From Eubacteriaceae bacterium Marseille-Q4139 (GTDB lineage Bacteria > Bacillota > Clostridia > Lachnospirales > Lachnospiraceae), in assembly GCA_018223415.1 (NCBI GenBank), contig JAGTTQ010000001.1, positions 1,646,865 through 1,710,864 of the forward strand: DNA of 64,000 nucleotides, written 5' to 3'. The translations under genes were made by a program, and so were the position numbers. Shown one piece after another: positions 38,101 to 46,659 of this stretch (within the stretch, counting starts at the first letter, position 1; every line of letters begins with the position of its first letter). Below the pieces are notes generated by a model that was not told the DNA's origin, did no database searches, and saw only the letters and a program-made list of their open reading frames with translations.

Positions 38101-40115
38101 TTCTTCTCGAAGATGAAGGCGACAACCGTCAGGCGCTTCTGGAAGCAAAGGCCGAAGAAGTCCTTCCGGAAACCGCGCCAGGCGAGGGATACCAGTATGA
38201 TTTCCATTACCTCGACCTGGTGGATGCATACAACGGAAATGCATGGGTATCTGCCAGCAGCGGCTCCACCGTCTATCTCCCGTACCCAGAGGGAACCGAT
38301 TCCAGTACCGACTTTACGCTGGTTCATTTCATGGATCTGCACAGGGAATACGGCATCCGCGGACAGGCGCAGGTGGAAGAAGCCATTGCAAACAGCCAGG
38401 TTGAGCTTTTCCAGAAAGGAAGCGCCGACCGGCCTCTGGAAATGACAGAAAACGGTATCCGCTTCGAGGTGGGAAGATCCGGCTTCAGCCCCTTCGCTCT
38501 CGTATGGAAGGTACCGACCCACAAGATTTTCATCGAGCGGATCAATGATGAAACAGGAGAAATCATCACAACGGATGAGCTGGAGCTTCGTGAGGGACAG
38601 CCGTATGACGTGACGTCAGAAGCAAAAAAAGCCATCTCCGGCTATACCTTCAGCCATGTGGAAGATGAAACGCTCTTAACTGGAACCTCCCTGACCCAGG
38701 ATATTGTCATCAAGTCTTACTACACGAAGGACAAGACGCAGTACACCGTGACAGTCCTGTACCTGGATAAGGACAGCAGAGAGGCCATCGCAGAGCCGTT
38801 TATCAAGGCATTTGCTGTCGGAACGGCATATGATGTCTCGGAAGCTCAGGTCACCATTGACGGGTACACCTTTGCGGAAACGGACAAGCCTCTGACCGGA
38901 CAGGCACCGGCGGACGCGGCTGACCTTGAAATCCGCATATTTTACACCAAGAACACCGACACCCCGGAGCCGCCGAAACCGGAAACCCATACCATCACCG
39001 TAAACTACCTCGACGCAGAAACCAGACAGCCCATCCCGAGCGTCCAGCCGTATGCGGAAAAGAAGGAAAGCGGTGCGGCATATGACGTGACGGCCGCGGC
39101 AGAGCTCGCCATCGAAGGCTATACCAGGAGCACCGTTGAAGGCGACGTTTCCGGCACAGTAGGAGCCGCAGACATCGTCATTAACGTCTTCTACACAAAG
39201 AATGCCGAAACCCCGGATCCGGAGCCGAAGCCTCCGGTTTCCCACACCGTTACCGTTCATTATCTGGAAGACGGAACAGGACAGGTATTAAAGCAGGCTT
39301 CCTCCGTTGACGTCGAGGACGGCTCCGCCTATGATGTGAGCCATCTCACCGCAGCAGAAATTGCCGGCTACCGGATCGTCCGCATAGAAGGCAATGCAGC
39401 CGGTGAGTCTCTGACCGGTGATCTCGATATCCGCGTATATTATGAAAAGATTCCGGCAGAGACGCCTGGAACCGACGATGAGAATGATGACGATGATGAC
39501 GGCGGCCGTTCCGGACGCGGCGGCACCTACACCGTCGGCTTAAACGGCAGATGGGTACATATGGATCCGCAGAACATCAACATCCCCATCAGTGCCCCGG
39601 TACCGGAAGGCGCGACACCTGTAACAGCCCCGGAATACCATCAGTGGAAGTTTATCCTCAATGACGGCACGGCCTTAAGAAGCCAGTGGGCGTTTGTGAA
39701 GAACCCCTATGCCGTCGAAGGACAGCCGTCCGAAGGCTGGTTCTGCTTCGACGCTGACGGGATCATGCAGTACGGCTGGTACCTGGATACGGCCACACAG
39801 AAGTGGTACTATCTGCACAGGACATCGGACGGCATGCTCGGAACGATGATCGAGGGCTGGCACTTCGACGAACAGGACGGAAAGTGGTACTACTTAAAGC
39901 CGGGCACCGGCGAGATGCTGACCGGCTGGCAGTACATTGGTGAAAAATGGTACTACCTGAACCCGACGCCAATGGCCGTCACCTGGAACTTTAATGAAAA
40001 GACAGGCGGCTGGACATACAACGGCGCAGCGGAGCGGCCGTTCGGCTCCATGTACCAGAATGAAATGACGCCGGATGGATACTTTGTAGACGAAAACGGC
40101 GTCTGGGCGCAGTAG
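35106..40115 (+). CDS. Large surface protein: beta-helix, four MucBP-like repeats, choline-binding-like tail
   Basis: This 1669-residue protein begins MGKKYLAAFLAAVLMANSAI, a signal peptide ending near FAA (about residue 25). AAAGGAG stands six bases upstream. Residues about 180-720 are repeated short strands with pectate-lyase-like turns (TIDGQGHTV, MESGSKIIDDG, MEDGAEISDV, MEGGTISGNT), a right-handed beta-helix. Four MucBP-like repeats start near residues 1139, 1211, 1294 and 1378 (pattern VxYLDxxTxxxI...GxxYDV...GY). An acidic linker (DDENDDDDDGG) follows. The tail after about 1510 has aromatic repeats such as GWxxDxxxxKWYYL, close to choline/cell-wall-binding repeats, and there is no LPXTG. 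It probably sticks to the cell wall by this tail and acts as an adhesin. Confidence 0.85.
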   Translation: MGKKYLAAFLAAVLMANSAITGFAAVGSAGNANGASSSAGETFADGKKATDSNAEQPEFDVVYTVLPEELEDMAEVDGPDSVKAGKDLKFHVKPETGYEIESVTANGQVLEGSRGLLGLGKSWSYQVEKVSEDCEVEIVLAEIASTAAGQNTKLVLANAPVQTSSNAIRVSETESGDTDVTFKSLSEAVTEAADGATVYVLRDLTATERSLIDKKTITIDGQGHTVTRGENFTLASDTNRGGYNAAMIEVANGSRVTFTDITLDDAGFREGTKFEDAIGGDGDKKNEERVQDAIIAAYGDGKGTIILGEGTTLQNFGGLSAVRIGGVNGEGSTLIMESGSKIIDDGFTDREGGFAAVWNQGGTFTMEDGAEISDVYGRALYSQDGGKSEINGVISRITPVGKPNFQAYNLGTEGRGFGGIAVYEDSSSEVTLGASGRICDITASKSADVVLFIKGTSKFTMENGSKISDITLGGIAECDGNNTIKIDGKISNCSLENVAIRIRGNNNTFELLEHGIITECDTTDVGAIYTNSLREKLTISGEISYITQPALFIAANRGQGENNMPVCTITKTAKIRNNTGYGVRVGNTAKLVMEGGTISGNTEGGIRIKSDNTLTPTLVSMTGGHITENGGPGIRFEGSSKAQTIVDIEGGIIEKNALEVSATSLNSENENQRLFIKSGVVKGNRSVNFSSELSEILSGITPVGTLTLDENYADVHLGRAKSDAVNQIKSLVQTEHPDWTPIGTSALWIMPSTEEYHFTLTRPSSTKKTGLFAAYIPLKEDGTPADDAALTLEEVENQAEIDVTMKNLTPGTAYALMFVNNNEYTLSPDDITIYTGGGQGEETSESGFPTVTLNNCLDSIRKLEVNGEDTPFTGDAAMEHLVSLLSVSYQDENGNLVDDDTAAGEYEVHLELTDPSTKLQINENEVAGFEPGTLIVRHTENISAAQDGTITHLLAEEEPAAPVEHAVAVKKANATYYINNDNERRITNTDGISILDDDLLLEDEGDNRQALLEAKAEEVLPETAPGEGYQYDFHYLDLVDAYNGNAWVSASSGSTVYLPYPEGTDSSTDFTLVHFMDLHREYGIRGQAQVEEAIANSQVELFQKGSADRPLEMTENGIRFEVGRSGFSPFALVWKVPTHKIFIERINDETGEIITTDELELREGQPYDVTSEAKKAISGYTFSHVEDETLLTGTSLTQDIVIKSYYTKDKTQYTVTVLYLDKDSREAIAEPFIKAFAVGTAYDVSEAQVTIDGYTFAETDKPLTGQAPADAADLEIRIFYTKNTDTPEPPKPETHTITVNYLDAETRQPIPSVQPYAEKKESGAAYDVTAAAELAIEGYTRSTVEGDVSGTVGAADIVINVFYTKNAETPDPEPKPPVSHTVTVHYLEDGTGQVLKQASSVDVEDGSAYDVSHLTAAEIAGYRIVRIEGNAAGESLTGDLDIRVYYEKIPAETPGTDDENDDDDDGGRSGRGGTYTVGLNGRWVHMDPQNINIPISAPVPEGATPVTAPEYHQWKFILNDGTALRSQWAFVKNPYAVEGQPSEGWFCFDADGIMQYGWYLDTATQKWYYLHRTSDGMLGTMIEGWHFDEQDGKWYYLKPGTGEMLTGWQYIGEKWYYLNPTPMAVTWNFNEKTGGWTYNGAAERPFGSMYQNEMTPDGYFVDENGVWAQ

Positions 40116-40137
40116 TCAGTTTTGGCGCAGAGCCTCG

Positions 40138-40175
40138 AAAGGGCAGGATTTCCAATGGGATCCTGCCCTTTTTCC
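40138..40175. terminator. Terminator after the surface protein gene
   Basis: A perfect 12-base stem, AAAGGGCAGGAT (40138-40149) with ATCCTGCCCTTT (40160-40171), is followed by T5. Confidence 0.9.
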
Positions 40176-40332
40176 TGCCTAAAATCGCAGGAATGCTCTT
40201 CCTGTTTTCTGTTCAAGCTGTTATAATATAAGCAGATGACAAAGACATGGGAGCGGCCAGACGCCGCAGCAGTATCCGGCGCACCCATACCAAAGAAATC
40301 CTTAGTTATTTTTCAGAGAGGGGAGTTTGTTT

Positions 40333-40965
40333 ATGAGCAAGAATCAAATTACCATCACTTGGAACGGCCATTCCTGTTTCACTGTCTCTGCCGACGGTTA
40401 TTCCATCGTTTTTGATCCCTACGCGCCGGGCTCTGTCCCGGGACTTGAGCCGCTTTCCCTGACTGCGGATCAGGTGCTTTGCAGCCACGAGCACGGCGAC
40501 CACGGATATCGGGAGGCCGTGACGGTGAACGCAAATCCGGTTCAGAATCCGTTTGAGATCCTGAAAATCGACACCTACCACGATGATCAGAAAGGCGAGC
40601 TTCGCGGGCCCAACCGCATCCATATCCTGAAAGCACATGGAATGAAGGTGGTTCATCTGGGAGACCTGGGATGTTCCCCCGATGCGGAACAGATGGAGCT
40701 GTTGAAGAAAACGGATGTGCTTCTGCTGCCTGTCGGCGGGTATTATACCATCGACGCCGCCCAGGCCAGAGACCTGGCGCTTAAGCTGGCGCCCCGCATT
40801 GTGATTCCGATGCATTACCGCTCCGATACCTTCGGCTATCCCGTTATCGGACGGCTGGAAGCGTATCTGGAATTATGCAAGGACGTGGTGCGGTACGATA
40901 CGAATACCTTTGTACTGGATGAAGATTCCAGGCCGCAGACGGCTGTGCTGACGCTTAATAAATAG
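40333..40965 (+). CDS. MBL-fold metal-dependent hydrolase (UPF0173-like)
   Basis: The ATG at 40333 has AGAGGGGAG seven bases upstream and gives 210 residues. The metal motif SHEHGDHGY (HxHxDH), the loop VHLGDLGC and the C-terminal PMHYRSD mark the metallo-beta-lactamase fold of the UPF0173/UlaG-like group. These often hydrolyse lactones or phosphodiesters; the substrate here is unknown. It is one residue block shorter than the classic RNase Z/J proteins and lacks their extra domains. It is monocistronic and followed by a bidirectional terminator. Confidence 0.88.
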   Translation: MSKNQITITWNGHSCFTVSADGYSIVFDPYAPGSVPGLEPLSLTADQVLCSHEHGDHGYREAVTVNANPVQNPFEILKIDTYHDDQKGELRGPNRIHILKAHGMKVVHLGDLGCSPDAEQMELLKKTDVLLLPVGGYYTIDAAQARDLALKLAPRIVIPMHYRSDTFGYPVIGRLEAYLELCKDVVRYDTNTFVLDEDSRPQTAVLTLNK

Positions 40966-41054
40966 AGGAAAAGGAAAGAGTCCCACTAGATGCGCACCGA
41001 TAAGGAAGTATCACAAGTAAATGAACTTAACGGCTGACAAAAAGGCTTGCAAAC

Positions 41055-41104
41055 AAAAACAGAGAGCGAATCACTTCCAAAAGTGGTTGGCTCTCTGTTT
41101 TTCT
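41055..41104. terminator. Bidirectional terminator between the MBL gene and the C11 peptidase gene
   Basis: AAAAACAGAGAGC pairs with GCTCTCTGTTTTT, and inner CACTT/AAGTG pairs extend the stem. A-runs and T-runs on both sides allow it to end the MBL transcript (plus) and the lipoprotein operon (minus). Confidence 0.85.
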
Positions 41105-41127
41105 GTCTGCTTATTAGTGGCAGCAGC

Positions 41128-43203
41128 TTAGTCCGCCACAAAATCACACGAGAACTGCGCCGTGTCTCCATCCCATTCGATGGAGAAAACGTCCGATACG
41201 ATATCCTGACCAAATACATCCGTGATTCTGAAAATCATGGCGTATTGCCCCTCAGGCAGATCTTCCCCGGAAAATACATGGTCTTCATCCAGCGTAAATA
41301 TTTCTGACTCAACTGTGTCAACTACATGGATGCTGCCATTGTCCAGAGAAACGTGACGGCGGGTCATCACAATAGGCATGCCATAATAGTCATACAATTC
41401 AATGGATTTCCGGCTGGGCAGCGAAAGGCTGTTCGCCGTGTCTCCATCCCACACGCCATAAACTTCGAACTGACCTTGAAACACGTCTTCATTCGCATCG
41501 GGCTTCACACTGTCCATGGTCAGCGCCTCGTCGTACACATACGCAAGCCGGAACTCAAAATCCCCCTCCGCGCCTTCCCCAGCATAACTGAACGGCGCGC
41601 GGTAGAGGATGTATTCCTGCTTTTCCTCCACGATGTCCATCTCGCAGAAGTGGCCGTTTAATGTCGTCCACTCCGCCGGGAAGTCCGTTTCAAACACCCC
41701 TTCGCTAAAGTCGCCAAACACATCGGCATATCCGCCCAGCGTAATCCACCCATCGATATCTTCGTCGTATTGGAAGAAGTACGCGTTAACCGCGCTCACT
41801 GCGCTGGGGGCACTGGTGATGCGCAGCTGGGGCATTCCCTCTTCCGTCAGGGCAATTTGAGACTGCACGGTGTAATCCGCACGGGAGATATCCTTGACTT
41901 TCTCTGTCTGCTCGTAAACCCACTCAGGCGCGGTCCAGCTCATGTTTGCCGCGTCCAAAAAGGCAAGATAGGGCGCACTTTTGCAGCTCCGCGCATAGTG
42001 ATCCAGCGCGCCAACAGAGGCGGAAGGGTTGTAAAAGAATGAGATGCCATTGGAATAACTGCGTTTGTCGCCTTTTATATTATATACCACCGCGTCGCGC
42101 ACCGCTTCATACACTTCGCCGGCCACTTCGCTGGAAAGCGCCTTGCCTCGCAGCTTATCGGCCATATCTGCCAAATCCACCATGGTTTCATCATAATAGC
42201 GCTGGGCATCCTGCGTGTAGTAGGCAAACTTAAAAAATTCTTTGGGGTAGGCAAGCTTCTGGCTGATTTCCTCAAACATCTCGTCAAAGGCCTGGCTCAC
42301 CCGGTCAATTTTCTGAAGGTCAATCACAGAAAAGGTGAGAGTAGACGAAGTACTGATCATGCCAAGTTCCGCGTATTTTTGCTGCAAGGAATCGCAGAAA
42401 AACCTGCCCACGGCCGCACCGTCGCATTCCGGGGTATCGTAGAGGTATTGCAGCCACTGGGCATAAGACGTTCCCGCACCGGCTACAATCTCTTCTGAAG
42501 CAATGAGATATCTGGCGCTGTCCTCGACGGCCTGTGCCGTCTCCAGCGTGGCCATAAGGCAGGCGTCCATTACAAGGGCCTCCAGCTGCACATCCGCCTT
42601 TTTCAGCGCAATCTCCAGTTGGTCCAAGGGCATAATGGCATCTCCATGCAGTTCATCCACAACCAGCCCAGAAACACTGCCGCCGCCATGATCCCACATC
42701 ACCAGCATATACCGTTTTGCCGGATATTTCTCTGCACTCCAGGAAACAAAGTCTGCCAGCGTATCTGCACTGGCCATGTTGTCCTGGGGAAGCTCTTCCA
42801 CCAGGCTAAACCCGTCTGTGCCGTAGCTCCAGCGCTGAAGATGGTCAGCGGATATGGTAAGGCCCAGGCTCTCCTCTGCATGCCATTCCTGTGTGCCGCC
42901 GGTTTCCATAACAAAATTAACCTGGTCGTTGGGTATAACCTGTGAAATTTCCGTCAGGTTGTAGGTTGCCATTTCGCCATCGCTCTCCAGGTCTGTGCCG
43001 CACAGGTAAAGCATAACCGTCCATTCTGCACTGGTTTCATTGGGCAGTTCTTCAACGGTGGAACTTACAGCGGAAGATTCCTCCGCGGAGGAACCCTCAG
43101 CAGAGGATTCCTTATCAGACATTCCTTCCACAGCTGGCTCTGAACAGCCGAAAAGCAATGCGGCCATTAGGCAAATCACAAGCACTTTTTTAATACGTTT
43201 CAT
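41128..43203 (-). CDS. Clostripain-family (C11) peptidase lipoprotein
   Basis: The 691-residue product has a lipoprotein signal, MKRIKKVLVICLMAALLFGC, with C20 as lipidated Cys, then a Ser/Glu-rich spacer to about residue 58. The C11 catalytic domain follows: TVMLYLCGTDLES (strand 1), LVMWDHGGGSVSG with catalytic H172, and LVMDACLMATLE with catalytic C215. The S1-defining region YLIASEEIVAGAGTSY matches Arg/Lys-specific members. Residues about 430-691 are beta-rich and may hold or guard the substrate. Catalytic residues look intact. It is the last gene of the three-lipoprotein operon facing the LytTR regulator. Target proteins are unknown. Confidence 0.88.
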   Translation of the reverse strand: MKRIKKVLVICLMAALLFGCSEPAVEGMSDKESSAEGSSAEESSAVSSTVEELPNETSAEWTVMLYLCGTDLESDGEMATYNLTEISQVIPNDQVNFVMETGGTQEWHAEESLGLTISADHLQRWSYGTDGFSLVEELPQDNMASADTLADFVSWSAEKYPAKRYMLVMWDHGGGSVSGLVVDELHGDAIMPLDQLEIALKKADVQLEALVMDACLMATLETAQAVEDSARYLIASEEIVAGAGTSYAQWLQYLYDTPECDGAAVGRFFCDSLQQKYAELGMISTSSTLTFSVIDLQKIDRVSQAFDEMFEEISQKLAYPKEFFKFAYYTQDAQRYYDETMVDLADMADKLRGKALSSEVAGEVYEAVRDAVVYNIKGDKRSYSNGISFFYNPSASVGALDHYARSCKSAPYLAFLDAANMSWTAPEWVYEQTEKVKDISRADYTVQSQIALTEEGMPQLRITSAPSAVSAVNAYFFQYDEDIDGWITLGGYADVFGDFSEGVFETDFPAEWTTLNGHFCEMDIVEEKQEYILYRAPFSYAGEGAEGDFEFRLAYVYDEALTMDSVKPDANEDVFQGQFEVYGVWDGDTANSLSLPSRKSIELYDYYGMPIVMTRRHVSLDNGSIHVVDTVESEIFTLDEDHVFSGEDLPEGQYAMIFRITDVFGQDIVSDVFSIEWDGDTAQFSCDFVAD

Positions 43204-43300
43204 ACTAACCTCCTACAAGGGCATACAGGATGCCTCAATACATCTGGGCCGCACTGCGGGAATTGTGGTCTCCCTAATTCATGCCCCGGCCCCTCCACAA

Positions 43301-45001
43301 TTAGAACAGGCTGTTTATATACTCGGTGAGTGCTTCGCGGTCATAGTAGCTTTCGTCCTTATCAATGAGGACATCCGGCGCCACGCCCTGATCCACAGCA
43401 TAGAAGGAACCGTTGGTCACAGTGCTGAGGCGGAGGCGGCTGGATATTTGCCATATGGAACCATCTGCACTCGCCAGTGGCTGCACCGCACATGCGCCGC
43501 CGCCCGTTTGCCGGCCAAGCAGCGTGACCTGGTTGGAGTTCTTAAACACAGCCGGCACCAGATTGCCGCAGGAGAAACTGACGGGTGAAACCAGGCAGTA
43601 GCGGTTTAAATGGGCAATGCTGTCATTTTCGTCAAACTTGCGGTCGCCGTTTACATCCACCCGGTAGTTCGTGGACGACCGGGCGCCGGTCACGGCGTCT
43701 TCCAAATGCAGGTCGCATTCTCCCAGGAACCAGGCTATTGTATAAATGGCCGCATCCGCATGGCCGCCGGTGTTCAGACTCAAATCCAGCACCACATTTT
43801 CAATGGGGCTGTTTTCTCTGGTAATCTGGGCGTGGGCATACATGATGATCCCAATGGTGTCGGCAATCGGTTCCCCGCTTGCCAAAGCACCGTAGTAATC
43901 GTTATCATAATCCGCAGTAAAGCTGTTGAAGGAGATGTACGCCGTATTGCCAATTTCCTGATAAAAACGCATGCCATCCGGGAAGTACTCCCTGGCCGCC
44001 GCGCTCAAGCGCTGCGCGTGACCTATGATCCGGTTGGCAGACAGGGATTGCACATTCGGCTCAACTGCCACGTCACCGGCATAAGGGGAAGCGAAAACGA
44101 AGGCGCTGTGCAGGTCATCAATGTATCCGTTGATCACATCGCTGAGCGCCACATTGGCCTCAAGTGCGTCCGTACTCTGCATCGCCTGGTCTATGCCGGT
44201 CAGCTCAAACAAGGTGCCGAAAGATGGGATATCGTGTTCGTCTTTCAGGCCGTAATTGAATTGCAGCGACAGGCAGGTTTCAACATAATTAAAGCGCGCC
44301 AGTTCCGCGCTGCGCTCACGCGGCTCCACGGAATAGTAGGTTTCGCGCATGTCGCCCAAATCAGTCGCTTCAATCATAAACACCGCTTCTCCGTTGTACG
44401 CCAGATTGATATAAAAATAAGCCAGGAACAAGTCGGAGAAGGTCTGCAAGGGCATATACCCCTTGCCGTCCTCATAGATCAGTTCGATGAAAAAGTCTTC
44501 AAAGTACAGCCCAATGCTTTCACCCCGGCGCACAAAGGAGGAATCGCCGCGCTGAAAAAGCTCCGGCTCCCCGTTTTCATCCAGCCCGGTATTCGACAGA
44601 ACATCCAGCTGCTGCTGCGCGTAGCTTGCAGTCGTAAACAGGTTGTAGTCATCCCAGCCAATTGAACTCTCGTCAAAATCAATGGATACCCGGCTGCCAT
44701 TTTCGCGCACAAAGTCCACCATTTTGCCGTCCGTCTCCATGGTCAGCTGGTAGCCGTCGTCCTCCAGGTATCTCTGCGCATCTATCGCCACTTCCCGCAC
44801 CGTATCCATATCGACATAGGGAATATCCGTTTGTCCATCCTTGTAATAGAGCGTGATTTCAGACACATTGTCTATGCTGCCCCGATAAAACGGGACTGCT
44901 TCAGAACTCAAGTTTACGGTTTGCGGCACCTCACCGGGGGCGGCGGAACAACCCGCCATCAGCAACACCACGCACAGAAAAAGCGCAAAGCCTCTTTTCA
45001 T
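43301..45001 (-). CDS. S41-family peptidase lipoprotein
   Basis: The start MKRGFALFLCVVLLMAGC gives 566 residues with lipidated C18; a GTG nine bases upstream is less likely because it is too close to GGAGG. Residues about 60-190 hold a copper-amine-oxidase-like N-terminal beta module (GYMPLQTFSDLFLAYF). The C-terminal half is the tail-specific-protease fold: NTAYISFNSF, NVVLDLSLNTGGHADAAIY, SPVSFSCGNLVPAVF with the expected catalytic Ser in FSCGN, and LLGRQTGGGACAV. No PDZ domain is seen. It sits 31 bases after the small lipoprotein gene and 97 bases before the C11 gene, probably one transcript. Confidence 0.85.
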   Translation of the reverse strand: MKRGFALFLCVVLLMAGCSAAPGEVPQTVNLSSEAVPFYRGSIDNVSEITLYYKDGQTDIPYVDMDTVREVAIDAQRYLEDDGYQLTMETDGKMVDFVRENGSRVSIDFDESSIGWDDYNLFTTASYAQQQLDVLSNTGLDENGEPELFQRGDSSFVRRGESIGLYFEDFFIELIYEDGKGYMPLQTFSDLFLAYFYINLAYNGEAVFMIEATDLGDMRETYYSVEPRERSAELARFNYVETCLSLQFNYGLKDEHDIPSFGTLFELTGIDQAMQSTDALEANVALSDVINGYIDDLHSAFVFASPYAGDVAVEPNVQSLSANRIIGHAQRLSAAAREYFPDGMRFYQEIGNTAYISFNSFTADYDNDYYGALASGEPIADTIGIIMYAHAQITRENSPIENVVLDLSLNTGGHADAAIYTIAWFLGECDLHLEDAVTGARSSTNYRVDVNGDRKFDENDSIAHLNRYCLVSPVSFSCGNLVPAVFKNSNQVTLLGRQTGGGACAVQPLASADGSIWQISSRLRLSTVTNGSFYAVDQGVAPDVLIDKDESYYDREALTEYINSLF

Positions 45002-45032
45002 TGTGAACACATCCTCCTCATCTGTTTACAGT

Positions 45033-45656
45033 TTATTGACCGTTCTCCCATATGTAGGGTTCGTCCATCGGCCAGCTCATGCCGATGTTGGACAGGGAAA
45101 GCGGCTGTTCGCCTTCCATATAGTAGAAGATATCCAGGGCATCCGGGTTGCCGCCCTCTCCGGTGAAGCCCTCCTGCAAGGTTTTTTGAATGCTGTCCAG
45201 GATGGTTTCAGCAAGCTGTACCCCATCGAACATGTGGAATTCGTCCTTTTGCGGGCTGGGCGGGCCAACAAAAAGCGAGGATTCTTCAGACATGCACACG
45301 CTCATGCCGCCCTTTCCAGTGGTCACAGCTTCGGCCAGCGTCAAATCCCAGCCGGTCAAATCCGCGATACCCTGGATTAAAATTTCCGGGGTCAACTCCC
45401 CTTCATAACTCAGGGGGTATTCTGCAAAGCCAACTTCCCTTGTCCCCACATACAGTGTGGCGGTTTGGCCTTGGACGGGCGATTCCGGTTCTGCCGGTTC
45501 CGGCGTAACGGCAAGAGAAGATGCCGAGGTGCTTGCAGAGGCGGGCAGCGCAGAAGACTGTATCGCTCCCGATTCGTTGGAGCCGCATCCAGCCAACAGC
45601 AGCACGGCCATGCACACACTGAGCATCAAGGCTAAAAAGTTTCGTTTTGTCTTCAT
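45033..45656 (-). CDS. Small lipoprotein of unknown function
   Basis: The chosen start MKTKRNFLALMLSVCMAVLL gives 207 residues with lipobox LAGC and C24. GGGGGAT lies about seven bases upstream. After a Ser/Ala/Pro/Glu-rich spacer come about 140 residues (TATLYVGTREVGFAEYPLSY, ILIQGIADLTGWDLTLAEAV, MFDGVQLAETILDSIQKTLQ), an alpha/beta fold like the GerMN-type sporulation/germination domain. That likeness is weak. It is the first gene of the operon driven from 45714-45742 and may present a substrate to, or be cut by, the two peptidases downstream. Confidence 0.75.
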   Translation of the reverse strand: MKTKRNFLALMLSVCMAVLLLAGCGSNESGAIQSSALPASASTSASSLAVTPEPAEPESPVQGQTATLYVGTREVGFAEYPLSYEGELTPEILIQGIADLTGWDLTLAEAVTTGKGGMSVCMSEESSLFVGPPSPQKDEFHMFDGVQLAETILDSIQKTLQEGFTGEGGNPDALDIFYYMEGEQPLSLSNIGMSWPMDEPYIWENGQ

Positions 45657-45713
45657 TGTATCATCCCCCGTTAACCTCTTTTGGCAAAAAACCGCATGGT
45701 TTCTCTTTCTGCA

Positions 45714-45742
45714 ATTATACTGATGGCGGCACAGCAGGTCAA
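45714..45742 (-). promoter_or_regulatory. Promoter of the lipoprotein-peptidase operon with overlapping inverted repeat
   Basis: The minus strand reads TTGACC, 17 bases, TATAAT. An inverted repeat AGCAG-N7-CTGCT at 45733-45749 covers the -35 box and is a candidate site for the divergent LytTR regulator. Confidence 0.75.
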
Positions 45743-45792
45743 TACTGCTTGCACCAATGATACGTTTTATAGCACGAATCATGTGTTTCCCC

Positions 45793-45821
45793 TTGTTCTC
45801 TTTTCCGGCATTTGCTAAAAT
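45793..45821 (+). promoter_or_regulatory. Promoter of the LytTR regulator gene
   Basis: The plus strand reads TTGTTC, 17 bases, TAAAAT, about 30 bases before the ATG. Confidence 0.6.
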
Positions 45822-45850
45822 GAAAGAAAATGCGTAAAGGCGGTCTGTCT

Positions 45851-46636
45851 ATGGCAACAGAAAAAATCAATTTAGAGAAAGTCGCGGCGCTTACAAAAGA
45901 ATTGTTCCACGCCCACTATGCGGGGGATTTAGATAAATGGTTTTCCTACCTATGTCCCGACAGCGTTTACCTGGGCACAGGGGAACCGCTATTGTTTGGC
46001 GGCAACACCATCCGGGAGCATTTCAAGGGCTTTACCGGGAAAGCAGTCCGCGTGGTTCAGGAAGAGTATTTCCCGGTTTCCCTGGGAGACAAAGCGGCCC
46101 AGGTCTGCGGCCAGATCATCGTGGAAAGTTTGGAGGGATCTTTCCGCGTCATCAATCATTTCACCATTAGCTACCGCATGATCGGCGGGGAATTGAAGAT
46201 GGTACACCAGCACAATTCCTATGAGTATATGCAGCCTCGTGAAAGCAAGATATTGAAACTGGACATGAATACCACGCATTTTGTCCGCAGCCTGCTGTTG
46301 GAGCGCCCATCCGGGCGGCGCCTGCCAATCCGAAGTGGGACGCAGACGATTTTCGTCAATCCCAATACGGTCTTGTATGTGCAGAGCCAGCGCAGGAAAA
46401 CCGAGTTTGTCTGCATTGACCGGGTGATCTCCTGTAACAGCTCCATCGGTGAGATCGCAAAGGAATTGCCGGAATTGTTCTACCCGCTCCGCCGGGGCTA
46501 TCTGGTAAACACGCTGTTTATCGTCGCCATCCGGCGGTTTGAAGTGGAATTGATCTCCGGGATCTGTATTCCCATACCCGCCTTGACCTATCAGCAGGTG
46601 AAACAGGATTTGCAGGGCATCATCAAAGGGGAATAG
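45851..46636 (+). CDS. One-component regulator: SnoaL-like domain fused to LytTR
   Basis: The ATG at 45851 has AAAGGCGG seven bases upstream and gives 261 residues. Residues about 8-130 look like a SnoaL/NTF2-type cone fold (ALTKELFHAHYAGDLDKWFSYL, VYLGTGEPLLFGGNTIREHF, GQIIVESLEGSFRVINHFTI), a fold able to bind small ligands. Residues about 160-255 are a LytTR DNA-binding domain (IFVNPNTVLYVQSQRRKTEF, LPELFYPLRRGYLVNTLFI). There is no receiver domain, so it is not a normal response regulator; a ligand bound by the N-terminal part may control it. It diverges from the lipoprotein-peptidase operon, its most likely target. Confidence 0.85.
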   Translation: MATEKINLEKVAALTKELFHAHYAGDLDKWFSYLCPDSVYLGTGEPLLFGGNTIREHFKGFTGKAVRVVQEEYFPVSLGDKAAQVCGQIIVESLEGSFRVINHFTISYRMIGGELKMVHQHNSYEYMQPRESKILKLDMNTTHFVRSLLLERPSGRRLPIRSGTQTIFVNPNTVLYVQSQRRKTEFVCIDRVISCNSSIGEIAKELPELFYPLRRGYLVNTLFIVAIRRFEVELISGICIPIPALTYQQVKQDLQGIIKGE

Positions 46637-46659
46637 CGCGGAGGAGCACGAAACGGCAA

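Noticed and set aside
34276..40115. Prophage or integrative element
   Set aside because: The AP2-type protein and surface protein could belong to one, but there is no integrase, transposase, att repeat or tRNA target in the window.
43610..44665. A 351-codon open frame on the plus strand
   Set aside because: Antisense to the S41 peptidase gene. No Shine-Dalgarno and no known domain.
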